Below the pieces are notes generated by a model. It saw only the letters and a program-made list of their open reading frames with translations. It did no database searches and was not told the origin of the DNA. From NCBI GenBank assembly GCA_017625095.1, contig JAGALQ010000020.1, positions 94,297 through 158,296 of the forward strand: 64,000 nt of DNA. The letters run 5' to 3'. The translations under genes were made by a program, and so were the position numbers. Below, in pieces: positions 25,655 to 32,991 of the stretch. The first letter of the stretch is position 1. Every line of letters begins with the position of its first letter. This DNA comes from Clostridia bacterium (GTDB taxonomy: Bacteria; Bacillota; Clostridia; Oscillospirales; Acutalibacteraceae).

Positions 25655-26718
25655 TACGTTAAACCGAGTGAGCCGGCCATACTCTCGAAGTTTTCTTCTG
25701 TGAGCTGATCATAGCCTTTCGGTACTGAGAAAACGCTGTCATCAACCGTTGAAGAAGCTGATTCTACCTTGAAAATTGTTGTTGAACCGTCCTCACCAAT
25801 GAACTCCATTCTCTTAAGCTCACTCTTGCCGTTGAAATAATACTTTGCACTACCGGTCTTTTCCGGATTTGTGTAGGTTTCGCAAAGATACTCTTTACCC
25901 TGGATTTTGACTCTGGCTGTACTAACGTATTCCATGTTTTCAGTAGAAAGCATTTTCCATAAGCCCATTTCTTCAGCCATATTCATTTCTGTTTCTTCAG
26001 CTGTTGCAGCCGAATAGTAAGCCTTGGCTTTGGGGAAGATTACATTCATTGACTTTCCGTCAAAAGCAAAACGAACCGATGTCATACCGATAGGAAATTC
26101 AGTCGCAAACTTGTTTCCCTTTAAATAAACCTTCATTCGCATACCTATTCCAAAAACCTGTTTGTCATTTGTGACAATAGATCCGTCAATGTAAAGAGAT
26201 TTATTATTTGCAGAGTCTTTGAAAAGTTTTTCTGTCATACTTTGCTGAGGTCTGCCGCTCTGGTTCAGCTCAACGTCAATAATTTCACCCTCGGGGAATG
26301 TAACATCCTCGTAAGTTGTTGTGGTCTCACCTGCAGGCTCTGTCAAGCCGGGGAAGAGAGGGGGTACTGTTGTGTCGGGTGTTGTTGCGTTGGGTGTGCC
26401 GGGTGTTGCTGTTATGCCGGGATTTTCATCGGGAGCCTTTGTCTTGTCGTTATTTTCTTTGTCCTTATCTTTCTCTTTTTCAGCCTTCTTTGTTGTGTAA
26501 GGCTTTGTTACGACGACGACCTGGGTTTCACCCGCTGCGTCTGTTACTGCTTCACCCTGTGTGTCGGTAACAGCTTCGGTTATTTCTTCATAAACCTTGC
26601 CGTCAGTGCCGACGACTGTGGGGTTTGTGACATCATCTTCCTTGCTGCCGCAGGCTGTAAAGATTGTGAGCACTGCTGCGCAGGATGCCAGAATTGCGAT
26701 AATGTTTCTCTTTTTCAC
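25654..26718 (-). CDS. Lipoprotein with Thr/Pro-rich linker
   Basis: 354 aa with a GTG start preceded by AAAGGAGG. The signal peptide ends in a lipobox, IFTAC (Cys22), predicting attachment to the outer face of the cell membrane. Residues 35-150 are a low-complexity linker rich in Thr, Val, Lys and Pro (TTKKAEKEKDKDK, then PGTPNATTPDTT). The C-terminal 200 residues form a mixed beta domain (MTEKLFKDSANNKSLYIDGSI, VRFAFDGKSMNVIFP, KYYFNGKSELKRMEF) that looks like an LppX/LolA-type half-barrel. That comparison is loose and from memory. It is co-transcribed with the SDR gene from the promoter at 26757-26786. A second lipoprotein of similar layout lies at 47830. Confidence 0.82.
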   Translation of the reverse strand: MKKRNIIAILASCAAVLTIFTACGSKEDDVTNPTVVGTDGKVYEEITEAVTDTQGEAVTDAAGETQVVVVTKPYTTKKAEKEKDKDKENNDKTKAPDENPGITATPGTPNATTPDTTVPPLFPGLTEPAGETTTTYEDVTFPEGEIIDVELNQSGRPQQSMTEKLFKDSANNKSLYIDGSIVTNDKQVFGIGMRMKVYLKGNKFATEFPIGMTSVRFAFDGKSMNVIFPKAKAYYSAATAEETEMNMAEEMGLWKMLSTENMEYVSTARVKIQGKEYLCETYTNPEKTGSAKYYFNGKSELKRMEFIGEDGSTTIFKVESASSTVDDSVFSVPKGYDQLTEENFESMAGSLGLT

Positions 26719-26756
26719 TTTATGTATCCTCCTTTTAAGACTTAAAGTGTTCTTTT

Positions 26757-26786
26757 ATAATACATTATAAACGGTTATTTTGTCAA
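26757..26786 (-). promoter_or_regulatory. Promoter of the lipoprotein-SDR pair
   Basis: On the minus strand, a perfect TTGACA (26781-26786) and TATTAT (26757-26762) are 18 bp apart, about 40 bp before the GTG start at 26718. Confidence 0.7.
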
Positions 26787-26810
26787 GAGTAGGACAATTT
26801 CCGCTTTTTG

Positions 26811-28229
26811 TCAATCGTCCTGTTCGTCTTTATTGCGACGTCTGCCGAGTCTGTGCGGTTCATCTTCACCGTCGTCTTCACTTTCTTCAACGGGCAGTAT
26901 TTCAACCTTGAGCTTACCGATACGCTTGTCTTCAAGGTTGAGAATTGTGAAATGAAGATTTTCATAATCAACCTCGTTCATTTCACCGTCCTGAGGCAGA
27001 TAACCGAGCAGACTGATAACAAAGCCGCCGATTGTATCGTATTCATCCTCGGGCAGGTTTACACCGACGTGCTCATTCACCTCGTCAATAGAGGTTGTGC
27101 CGTCGACCGTGAACGTGGTTTCGTCTATAACGGAAAACTCTTCTTCCTCATTGTCATACTCATCCTGAATATTGCCGACAATTGATTCGACAAGGTCTTC
27201 AAGCGTGACAATACCTGCAGTGCCGCCATACTCGTCAACAACAACAGCCATCTGCACACGGCGTGCTGTCAACTCCTGGAAAAGGACACCGCATTTCATT
27301 GATTCGGGCACAAAGTAGGGCTCGCGCATAATATTGCGCAGGCTTTCCTGCTTGGGCATGCTGGAGCCGATGTAGCCGATAAGGTCCTTGATATAGACTA
27401 TACCGATAATATTATCAAGACTTTCCTCATAAACGGGAATTCTTGAGTAACCCTCTTTTTCTGCAATTTCAACAACGTCCTGAATCGGGTCGTTGATTTC
27501 GACAGCGGAAACATCCGTACGGTGAGTCATAATATCACCTGCGTCGATATCGTCAAACTCGAAAATATTGTTGATCATTTCCTTCTGGGTGTCCTCAATA
27601 ACGCCCTTTTCGCCGCCAACATCAACCATCATACGGATTTCTTCCTCGGTGACCTCCTCAGGCTCTGCATTCGGGTCGATGCCCATCAGTCTGAGTATTC
27701 CGTTCATAGAAAGTGAGAGCACCTTGACAAACGGCTTTGTAACCGTTGCGACAAAGGTGAGCACACCCGCAATGCGGAAAGAGATCTTCTCGGGGTTGTA
27801 CATAGCAACACGCTTGGGCACAAGCTCACCGAGAACAAGTGAGAAATAGGACGTGATGAGCGTGATGACAACAAGGCTGAAGCCGTCAATCACACTTGAA
27901 GGGATATTTGTCAGAATCGAAATTTTTTCCAGACCGCCCGAGAGCATATCAACGAAGCTCTGTGAAGCCGATGCAGATGACAAGAAGCCTGCAAGGGTTA
28001 CACCAATCTGGATTGTGGAGAGAAATTTGCTGGGGTTACTTGTGAGTTTGAGAAGTTTTTTTGCCTTTTTGTTGCCCTCCTGTGCCTGCTTTTCAAGCTT
28101 GGCATCGTTAAGGGAAATAATTGCTATTTCGCTCATCGCAAAAAACGCATTGACCAGTATGAGAACCAGCAGCAATACGATTTTCAGAATAAGAGAAGTT
28201 ACAGCAGTATTAGGCCCGGGGTCGTCCAT
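26811..28229 (-). CDS. CNNM/CorC (HlyC) family transporter with DUF21 and CBS pair
   Basis: 472 aa from ATG at 28229 (AAAGGAG 11 nt upstream; an in-frame TTG at 28250 lies inside that binding site). Domain order: the CNNM/DUF21 membrane domain (about 10-190, beginning LVLILVNAFFAMSEIAIISLND), two CBS domains (about 205-330, GDIMTHRTDVSAVEI and ...VDEYGGTAGIVTLEDLVESIVG), and the C-terminal CorC_HlyC domain (about 345-425, DETTFTVDGTTSIDEVNE). The family moves or senses Mg2+ (or Na+); nucleotide binding by the CBS pair gates it. The acidic, Arg-rich tail is variable. It is preceded by hairpin array 28290-28550. Confidence 0.92.
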   Translation of the reverse strand: MDDPGPNTAVTSLILKIVLLLVLILVNAFFAMSEIAIISLNDAKLEKQAQEGNKKAKKLLKLTSNPSKFLSTIQIGVTLAGFLSSASASQSFVDMLSGGLEKISILTNIPSSVIDGFSLVVITLITSYFSLVLGELVPKRVAMYNPEKISFRIAGVLTFVATVTKPFVKVLSLSMNGILRLMGIDPNAEPEEVTEEEIRMMVDVGGEKGVIEDTQKEMINNIFEFDDIDAGDIMTHRTDVSAVEINDPIQDVVEIAEKEGYSRIPVYEESLDNIIGIVYIKDLIGYIGSSMPKQESLRNIMREPYFVPESMKCGVLFQELTARRVQMAVVVDEYGGTAGIVTLEDLVESIVGNIQDEYDNEEEEFSVIDETTFTVDGTTSIDEVNEHVGVNLPEDEYDTIGGFVISLLGYLPQDGEMNEVDYENLHFTILNLEDKRIGKLKVEILPVEESEDDGEDEPHRLGRRRNKDEQDD

Positions 28230-28289
28230 TTTAGACTTTACTCCTTTCAAGTTGCGGTTTTACCGCTCTGTATAAATTATAATATTATT

Positions 28290-28550
28290 AAACATCTTAA
28301 ATATAAGATGGTTTAACCGGTTATCTTGCACCGAAGGTGCATATCGTGTTGCAAAGCAACATATCGAGCCTGAGGCATATCGAATCGAAGATATATCGAA
28401 AACAGAACTTGAATTATGTCGATATGTGCCTTACAGGCACCCGATATATTGAGTTATCACTCAATTCGATATAACCTCACTTGCGTGAGGTTTCGATATG
28501 GTATAAATCTCTGCCGAGATTTATACCGAGCTGATTCAGCCCTGCTGAAT
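28290..28550. repeat. Hairpin-module array 1 (ATATCG/CGATAT spacers)
   Basis: About 260 bp holding at least eight different short palindromes. Examples are GCACCGAAGGTGC (28328-28340), GTTGCAAAGCAAC (28348-28360), GCCTGAGGC, GTGCCTTACAGGCAC, ACCTCACTTGCGTGAGGT and a long ATAAATCTC/GAGATTTAT stem. They are joined by the constant word ATATCG on the left and its complement CGATAT on the right, with a unique centre near 28400-28425. The last stem (28534-28550) contains the alr stop codon. There is no coding potential and no T-tract of a normal terminator. Confidence 0.85.
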
Positions 28551-29687
28551 TATCTGTCCGCCTTTGAGATAAACGCGCGGAACACGCTTTGTGATATCGC
28601 AGACATACTCATAGTTAAAGCTGCCTGCTGTTTTTGCCAGCTCCTCAACGGTGAGTCTGACACCGCTGTCAACGCCGACAATCGTCACCTCATCACCCTG
28701 CTTTGCATCGGGTATATCCGTTACGTCAACCATAAACTGATCCATACAGACTCTGCCGATAACGGGAGCGCTGTGCCCTTTTATGAGCACCCTGCCCTTA
28801 TTTGTCAGCAGACGCGGATAACAGTCGCCATAGCCGCAGGGTATTGTAGCGACAAGGGTTTCACGCTTTGCCATAAAAGCCGCACCGTAGCCGACGGTAT
28901 CGCCGACAGACACCTTTTTGATATAGGCAATGTGGCTTTTAATCTGCATTGCGGGCGTTGTCGGAAGGTTTTCGAACTTGACCTCATCCGACGGATCAAG
29001 ACCGTAGGTAACGATACCGCAGCGCACCATATCAAGACAGCCGCTGTCAAAATCCATCGTCGCAGCTGAGTTATAGATGTGCTTTATCGGTATGCTGACA
29101 CCCGAATTTTCAATAAGCGATATAAATGAATCAAACTTTGCCCTCTGCTCGTTTGCAAAGCTCTTGTCTGCAAAATCGGCACAGGCAAGGTGAGAAAACG
29201 CACCCTTGATTTCGATGCCGGGCAGAGCCGCAATCTGTCTGATTTCTTCAAGGCTTTCATCACAGGGGATAAGACCTATGCGGTGCATACCTGTGTCTAT
29301 CTTGATGTGAACACCTGCTTTTTTGCCAAGCTTCATCGCAACGTCGGAAAGCTGCTTTGCGGTTTCAAACTGAAAAACCGTAAGGTCAATGCAGTTTTCA
29401 ATCGCCGATTCAAACAGCTCGGGAAATGCATAGCTGAGCACAAGCACGGGCTTTCTGATTCCGTTCTCACGAAGCTGCACACCCTCTTCAACAGTTGCAA
29501 CACCGTATGCGTAAGCACAGCTATCCTCAAGCTCCTTTGCAATCGGCACAGCACCGTGACCGTATGCATCAGCTTTGAGAATAACCATAACTTTAACATC
29601 TTCGCCGACCCTTTTCTGCACGGCTTCAATGTTTGAACGCACGGCATCAAGATCGATATAAGCACATACTCTGCTGTTAGTGTTCAT
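28536..29687 (-). CDS. alr: Alanine racemase
   Basis: 383 aa. The motif VMVILKADAYGHGA (about residues 32-45) holds the PLP-binding lysine. The catalytic tyrosine region VGYGAAFMAKRETLVATIPCGYGDCYPR and CMDQFMVDVTDIP are conserved in the C-terminal beta-domain. The enzyme converts L-alanine to D-alanine for peptidoglycan. The start ATG is preceded by AAGGTGAT. It sits between arrays 1 and 2, and its last codons and stop form one arm of the end hairpin of array 1 (28534-28550). Confidence 0.97.
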   Translation of the reverse strand: MNTNSRVCAYIDLDAVRSNIEAVQKRVGEDVKVMVILKADAYGHGAVPIAKELEDSCAYAYGVATVEEGVQLRENGIRKPVLVLSYAFPELFESAIENCIDLTVFQFETAKQLSDVAMKLGKKAGVHIKIDTGMHRIGLIPCDESLEEIRQIAALPGIEIKGAFSHLACADFADKSFANEQRAKFDSFISLIENSGVSIPIKHIYNSAATMDFDSGCLDMVRCGIVTYGLDPSDEVKFENLPTTPAMQIKSHIAYIKKVSVGDTVGYGAAFMAKRETLVATIPCGYGDCYPRLLTNKGRVLIKGHSAPVIGRVCMDQFMVDVTDIPDAKQGDEVTIVGVDSGVRLTVEELAKTAGSFNYEYVCDITKRVPRVYLKGGQIIQQG

Positions 29688-29717
29688 AAAAAAATTATCA
29701 CCTTAAAAGAATTTCTT

Positions 29718-29935
29718 GTTTTGCGTATGCAAAACATATCGAGCCGAAGGCATATCGAATCAAAGATATATCGAAAATCCGAAAGGATTTATATCGAGTA
29801 AAAACGCAAAGCGGTTTTATCCGTAACTTTTGTCGATATGTGACCTTACGGTCACTCGATATATTTTGTTTCACAAAATCCGATATAATTTCAGTTTCTG
29901 AAATTTCGATATAACCTCACTTGCGTTCGGTTGAG
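29718..29935. repeat. Hairpin-module array 2 (ATATCGA/TCGATAT spacers)
   Basis: About 218 bp. Modules in order: GTTTTGCGTATGCAAAAC, GCCGAAGGC, ATCAAAGAT, AAATCC/GGATTT, AAAACGC/GCGGTTTT, GTGACCTTACGGTCAC, ATTTTG/CAAAAT, AATTTCAG/CTGAAATT (29887-29905) and ACCTCACTTGCG..., separated by ATATCGA and later by TCGATAT. It fills the gap between metY (upstream on the minus strand) and alr. The 19-nt AATTTCAG module is identical to one in array 3 (50292-50310). Confidence 0.85.
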
Positions 29936-29946
29936 GAGCAATCCGT

Positions 29947-31227
29947 TCAGCGTATTGCATCAAGAGCCTGCTGAATATCCTCGATGATATCGTCAACGTT
30001 TTCGATACCGACTGAGAAGCGGATAAGGTCGGGTGAAACGCCGCACTCGACAAGCTCGCTGTCACTGAGCTGACGGTGTGTTGAGGAAGCAGGATGAAGA
30101 ACGCAGGTTCTCGCATCGGCAACGTGAGTAACGATTGCGGCAAGCTTGAGCGAATTCATAAACTGCTCTGCCTTCTCTCTGCCGCCCTTTACGCCGAATG
30201 AGATAACACCGCAGGTGCCGTTCGGCATATATTTCTGAACAAGCGGATAATACTTGTTTGAGGGAAGTGCAGGATAGTTGACCCAGGAAACCTGATCGTT
30301 GTTCTCAAGATATTCTGCAACCTTGAGTGCGTTTGAGCAGTGGCGCTCCATACGCAGAGCAAGTGTTTCAAGACCTACGTTGAGGTAGAAAGCGTTCTGC
30401 GGAGAAGGAGTTGAGCCGTAATCGCGCAGAAGCTGTGCAACAATCTTTGTGATGTAGCCTGCCTTGCCGAAATCACGTGTGTAAACAGCGCCGTGGTAGC
30501 TTTCATCCGGCTGGGTAAGACCGGGGAACTTATCGTTCTGCTCCCAGTCAAAATTGCCGCTGTCAACAACGACACCGCCGATTGTGTTTGCGTGCCCCTC
30601 CATATATTTTGTTGTGGAGTGGGTTACGATATCTGCGCCGAATTCAAACGGACGGCAGTTGATGGGTGTGGGGAAGGTGTTGTCAATAATAAGCGGAACA
30701 CCGTGAGCGTGGGCAACCTTTGCAAACTTTTCAATATCAAGAACGTCGAGTGAGGGGTTTGCGATTGTTTCGCCGAAAACAGCCTTTGTATTCGGACGGA
30801 AGAGCGCTGCAATTTCCTCCTCGCTTGCGTTGGGGTCAACAAAGGTTACGTCAATGCCGATTTTGCGCATTGTGACATTGAAGAGGTTGAATGTGCCGCC
30901 GTAGATTGTTGCGGCAGAGATAAAGTGGTCGCCTGCACCGAGGATATTGATGAGCGAGAAGAAGTTTGCAGCCTGACCCGATGATGTGAGCACTGCGGCA
31001 ACACCACCCTCAAGCATTGCAATCTTCTGTGCAACGATGTCGCTTGTGGGGTTTGCAAGACGTGTGTACATATATCCGGGCTCAAGGTCAAACAGCTTTG
31101 CCATTGCCTCGCTTGTGTCATATTTATAGGTTGTGCTCTGATAAATCGGGAGCACTCTCGGCTCACCGTTCTTGGGCTCGTAAGCGCCCTGAACACACTT
31201 GGTTTCTATTCTGTAATTTTCTTTCAT
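29947..31227 (-). CDS. metY: O-acetylhomoserine sulfhydrylase (Cys/Met metabolism PLP enzyme)
   Basis: 426 aa from ATG at 31227 (AAGGAG nine bases upstream; an earlier in-frame start lacks one). The early block LPIYQSTTYKYDT, then YMYTRLANPT, SSGQAANFFSLINIL, IDNTFPTPI and the PLP-lysine block THSTTKYMEGHANTIGGVVVD (about residues 200-220) place it in the long-chain MetY branch, as does the C-terminal LIRFSVGIENVDDIIEDIQQAL. It condenses O-acetylhomoserine with sulfide to give homocysteine, or with thiols. The apgM-like gene next to it may encode a homoserine kinase, so both could act on homoserine derivatives. The stop codon lies in the loop of an imperfect hairpin (29938-29958). Confidence 0.93.
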   Translation of the reverse strand: MKENYRIETKCVQGAYEPKNGEPRVLPIYQSTTYKYDTSEAMAKLFDLEPGYMYTRLANPTSDIVAQKIAMLEGGVAAVLTSSGQAANFFSLINILGAGDHFISAATIYGGTFNLFNVTMRKIGIDVTFVDPNASEEEIAALFRPNTKAVFGETIANPSLDVLDIEKFAKVAHAHGVPLIIDNTFPTPINCRPFEFGADIVTHSTTKYMEGHANTIGGVVVDSGNFDWEQNDKFPGLTQPDESYHGAVYTRDFGKAGYITKIVAQLLRDYGSTPSPQNAFYLNVGLETLALRMERHCSNALKVAEYLENNDQVSWVNYPALPSNKYYPLVQKYMPNGTCGVISFGVKGGREKAEQFMNSLKLAAIVTHVADARTCVLHPASSTHRQLSDSELVECGVSPDLIRFSVGIENVDDIIEDIQQALDAIR

Positions 31228-31263
31228 AGGAAAGGTCTCCTTAGTTGGTAGGATTTGCATTTT

Positions 31264-31447
31264 TGGCGGACGGCCAATGGCCGCCCCAACATTGAGTTTT
31301 GAGTTATATTGAAGCCTGTCGGCTTCAGTTGTATTTTATCCGCAAAAACTGCCGAAGGCAATACCACTGTGCTTTGCACAATAACACTGCGCAGCAATAT
31401 AACCCGCCGCACGGCGGATAAAACTCAGGCGTTGAAGAAACGCCTGA
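31264..31447. repeat. Hairpin-module array with degenerate AATAa/c spacers
   Basis: A GC-rich palindrome (31265-31291, GGCGGACGGCCAATGGCCGCC type) is followed by stems GAAGCCtgtcGGCTTC, TGCCGAAGGCA, GTGCtttGCAC, TGCGCAGCA, CCGCCgcaCGGCGG and finally TCAGGCGTT with its complement (31425-31447). The spacers resemble AATAACACT or TATTTTATC, so the spacer word is less constant than in the other arrays. The last stem contains the stop codon and C-terminal codons of the apgM-like gene. Confidence 0.65.
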
Positions 31448-32636
31448 TAAGACCGGGACCGAAATCAACATAGTTGCCTGTTGCCTCGGCTGTCTTTTCG
31501 TTGATTGAAGCAACACCGCTTTCCTTCTCACCCTTCTTGTGATAAATCATATAGGGTACCGGGTCGGAAGCGTGAGTTTTTGTTTTTATGGGTGTGGGAT
31601 GATCGGGAAGAATCATCACCTTGTAGTCGTCATACTTTTCGAGAGCCTCAAGAAGAACGGGCAGCACCTGCTCATCAATAATCTCAATTGAGCGGACCTT
31701 GTTTTCAGGCTCTGCACGGTGACCGCATTCATCGGGAGCTTCGATATGGATATAAACGAAATCGCAGCCGTTTTCGAGCGCATCAACCGCAGCCTTTGCC
31801 TTGCCTGCAAAGTTTGTGTCGATATAGCCTGTTGCACCCTCAACCTCAGGCACGAGCATACCTGCGCCGATGCCGATACCCTTGAGAAGGTCGACAGCGG
31901 AAACAATACAGCCCTTCATACCGAACTTCTCTTCAAAATTCTCAAGTGCGGGCTTGCTGCCCTCACCCCAGAGCCAGATTGAGTTTGCGGGGCGCTTGCC
32001 CTCGGCAATTCTTCTCAGGTTTACGGGATGATCCTTAAGCAGATCGTAACTTTCACGCATCATCGCTGTGAGCTTCTGTGCGGATTCTGCGGTTGAAATA
32101 TAGCTGCCGACAACTCTGTCGGAAATATCGTGGGGAGGAGTCATTGTGCCGAGCTGAGTTGTGCCGCCGTGATGAATCAGGCAGTGACGGTAGCTGACAC
32201 CGGGGTAGAAATCAAACTCACCGCCGCCGAAATGCTCCTGCACGGTTTTGATGATTTCTGCGGCATCCTCGCTGGAGATATCGCCTGCAGAATAGTCAAT
32301 CATAGTCTTGTCATCGTAATTCTCTTCGTCTGAAAGAGTTACGACATTACATCTGAGCGCGACGTCCGTATCGCTCATCTGAACACCGATGCTGATTGCC
32401 TCGAGCGGAGAGCGGCCTGTATAGCAGACTGCAGGGTCATAACCGAGCACGCTGAGGTTTGCAACGTCGCTGCCGGGCTTGAGCCCCGTAGCAACGGTGC
32501 GGACAAGGCCGACCTCGCCCTTGCTTGCCATACGGTCAAAATTGGGCTTTTTTGCACACTCCATCGGGGTTTTGCCGCCGAGCGCGTCTACGGGATAATC
32601 CGCCATACCGTCATATAAAACTACTGCGTATTTCAT
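31425..32636 (-). CDS. Cofactor-independent phosphoglycerate mutase-like protein (ApgM; possible homoserine kinase)
   Basis: 403 aa. The N-terminal KYAVVLYDGMADYP and the metal-site block GLKPGSDVANLSVLGYDP (the catalytic Ser in SDVANLS) match the archaeal-type ApgM branch of the alkaline-phosphatase superfamily. HIEAPDECGHRAEPENKVRSIEIID and LPDHPTPIKTKTHASDPVPY are the C-terminal metal-binding blocks. ApgM interconverts 2- and 3-phosphoglycerate without 2,3-bisphosphoglycerate. Comparative genomics has proposed that bacterial members linked to threonine or methionine genes are an alternative homoserine kinase (ThrB2). Its location directly upstream of metY, with the same direction, favours that reading here. 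The glycolytic role cannot be excluded. Confidence 0.88.
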   Translation of the reverse strand: MKYAVVLYDGMADYPVDALGGKTPMECAKKPNFDRMASKGEVGLVRTVATGLKPGSDVANLSVLGYDPAVCYTGRSPLEAISIGVQMSDTDVALRCNVVTLSDEENYDDKTMIDYSAGDISSEDAAEIIKTVQEHFGGGEFDFYPGVSYRHCLIHHGGTTQLGTMTPPHDISDRVVGSYISTAESAQKLTAMMRESYDLLKDHPVNLRRIAEGKRPANSIWLWGEGSKPALENFEEKFGMKGCIVSAVDLLKGIGIGAGMLVPEVEGATGYIDTNFAGKAKAAVDALENGCDFVYIHIEAPDECGHRAEPENKVRSIEIIDEQVLPVLLEALEKYDDYKVMILPDHPTPIKTKTHASDPVPYMIYHKKGEKESGVASINEKTAEATGNYVDFGPGLIRRFFNA

Positions 32637-32668
32637 AGTATTACCAAACTTTCTGAAACTTGTTAATT

Positions 32669-32986
32669 AATAATGCGTTGAAAACGCAAATCATGCAAAA
32701 TTTATTTTGCTAATCACGATTCCGAAGGAATCAAATCATGCCCATCGGGCAAATCATTTTAATACCTCAATAAAATTGATACATACAGGAAAGTCCGTAT
32801 CACCGAAGAAAGTTGTGCCACTGTTTTTTATTACCTCAATAAAATCGATACATACAGGAAAGTCCGTATCACCGAGGAAATAAACTGCCACTGTCTTTGC
32901 GATATCAATGATTTGCTCCGCATGATTTGGCGTGACCGCCATGATTTGTTGCTTAAGCAACATGATTTGAATTGATAAATCAATTC
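32669..32986. repeat. Hairpin-module array (AAATCATG/CATGATTTG spacers) with central tandem repeat
   Basis: Modules on the left are GCGTT/AACGC, GCAAAATTTATTTTGC, GATTCCGAAGGAATC and GCCCATCGGGC, joined by AAATCATG. On the right are GCTCCGC, GGCGTGACCGCC, GTTGCTTAAGCAAC (32948-32961) and GAATTGATAAATCAATTC (32969-32986), joined by CATGATTTG. The spacer inverts across the centre, where a 69-bp unit is duplicated. The 355-bp gap between apgM and purL holds nothing else. Confidence 0.85.
32757..32895. repeat. Two tandem copies of a ~69-bp unit in the array centre
   Basis: The block beginning TACCTCAATAAAATTGATAC (32763) recurs at 32832 as TACCTCAATAAAATCGATAC, with the following 30 bases nearly identical. 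The period is 69 bp. An open frame of 69 codons crosses it on the minus strand (32754-32963), with the peptide GDTDFPVCI(D/N)FIEV repeated. It overlaps the array hairpins and lacks a ribosome binding site, so I treat it as non-coding. Confidence 0.8.
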
Positions 32987-32991
32987 ATTAA

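Noticed and set aside
28290-28550. CRISPR array
   Set aside because: The constant element is only 6-9 bp and the variable elements are themselves palindromes; CRISPR has long constant repeats and non-palindromic spacers. No cas gene is present.
32754-32963. 69-aa protein on the minus strand
   Set aside because: It overlaps hairpin modules and spacers at both ends, has no ribosome binding site, and its repeated peptide is explained by the 69-bp tandem duplication.
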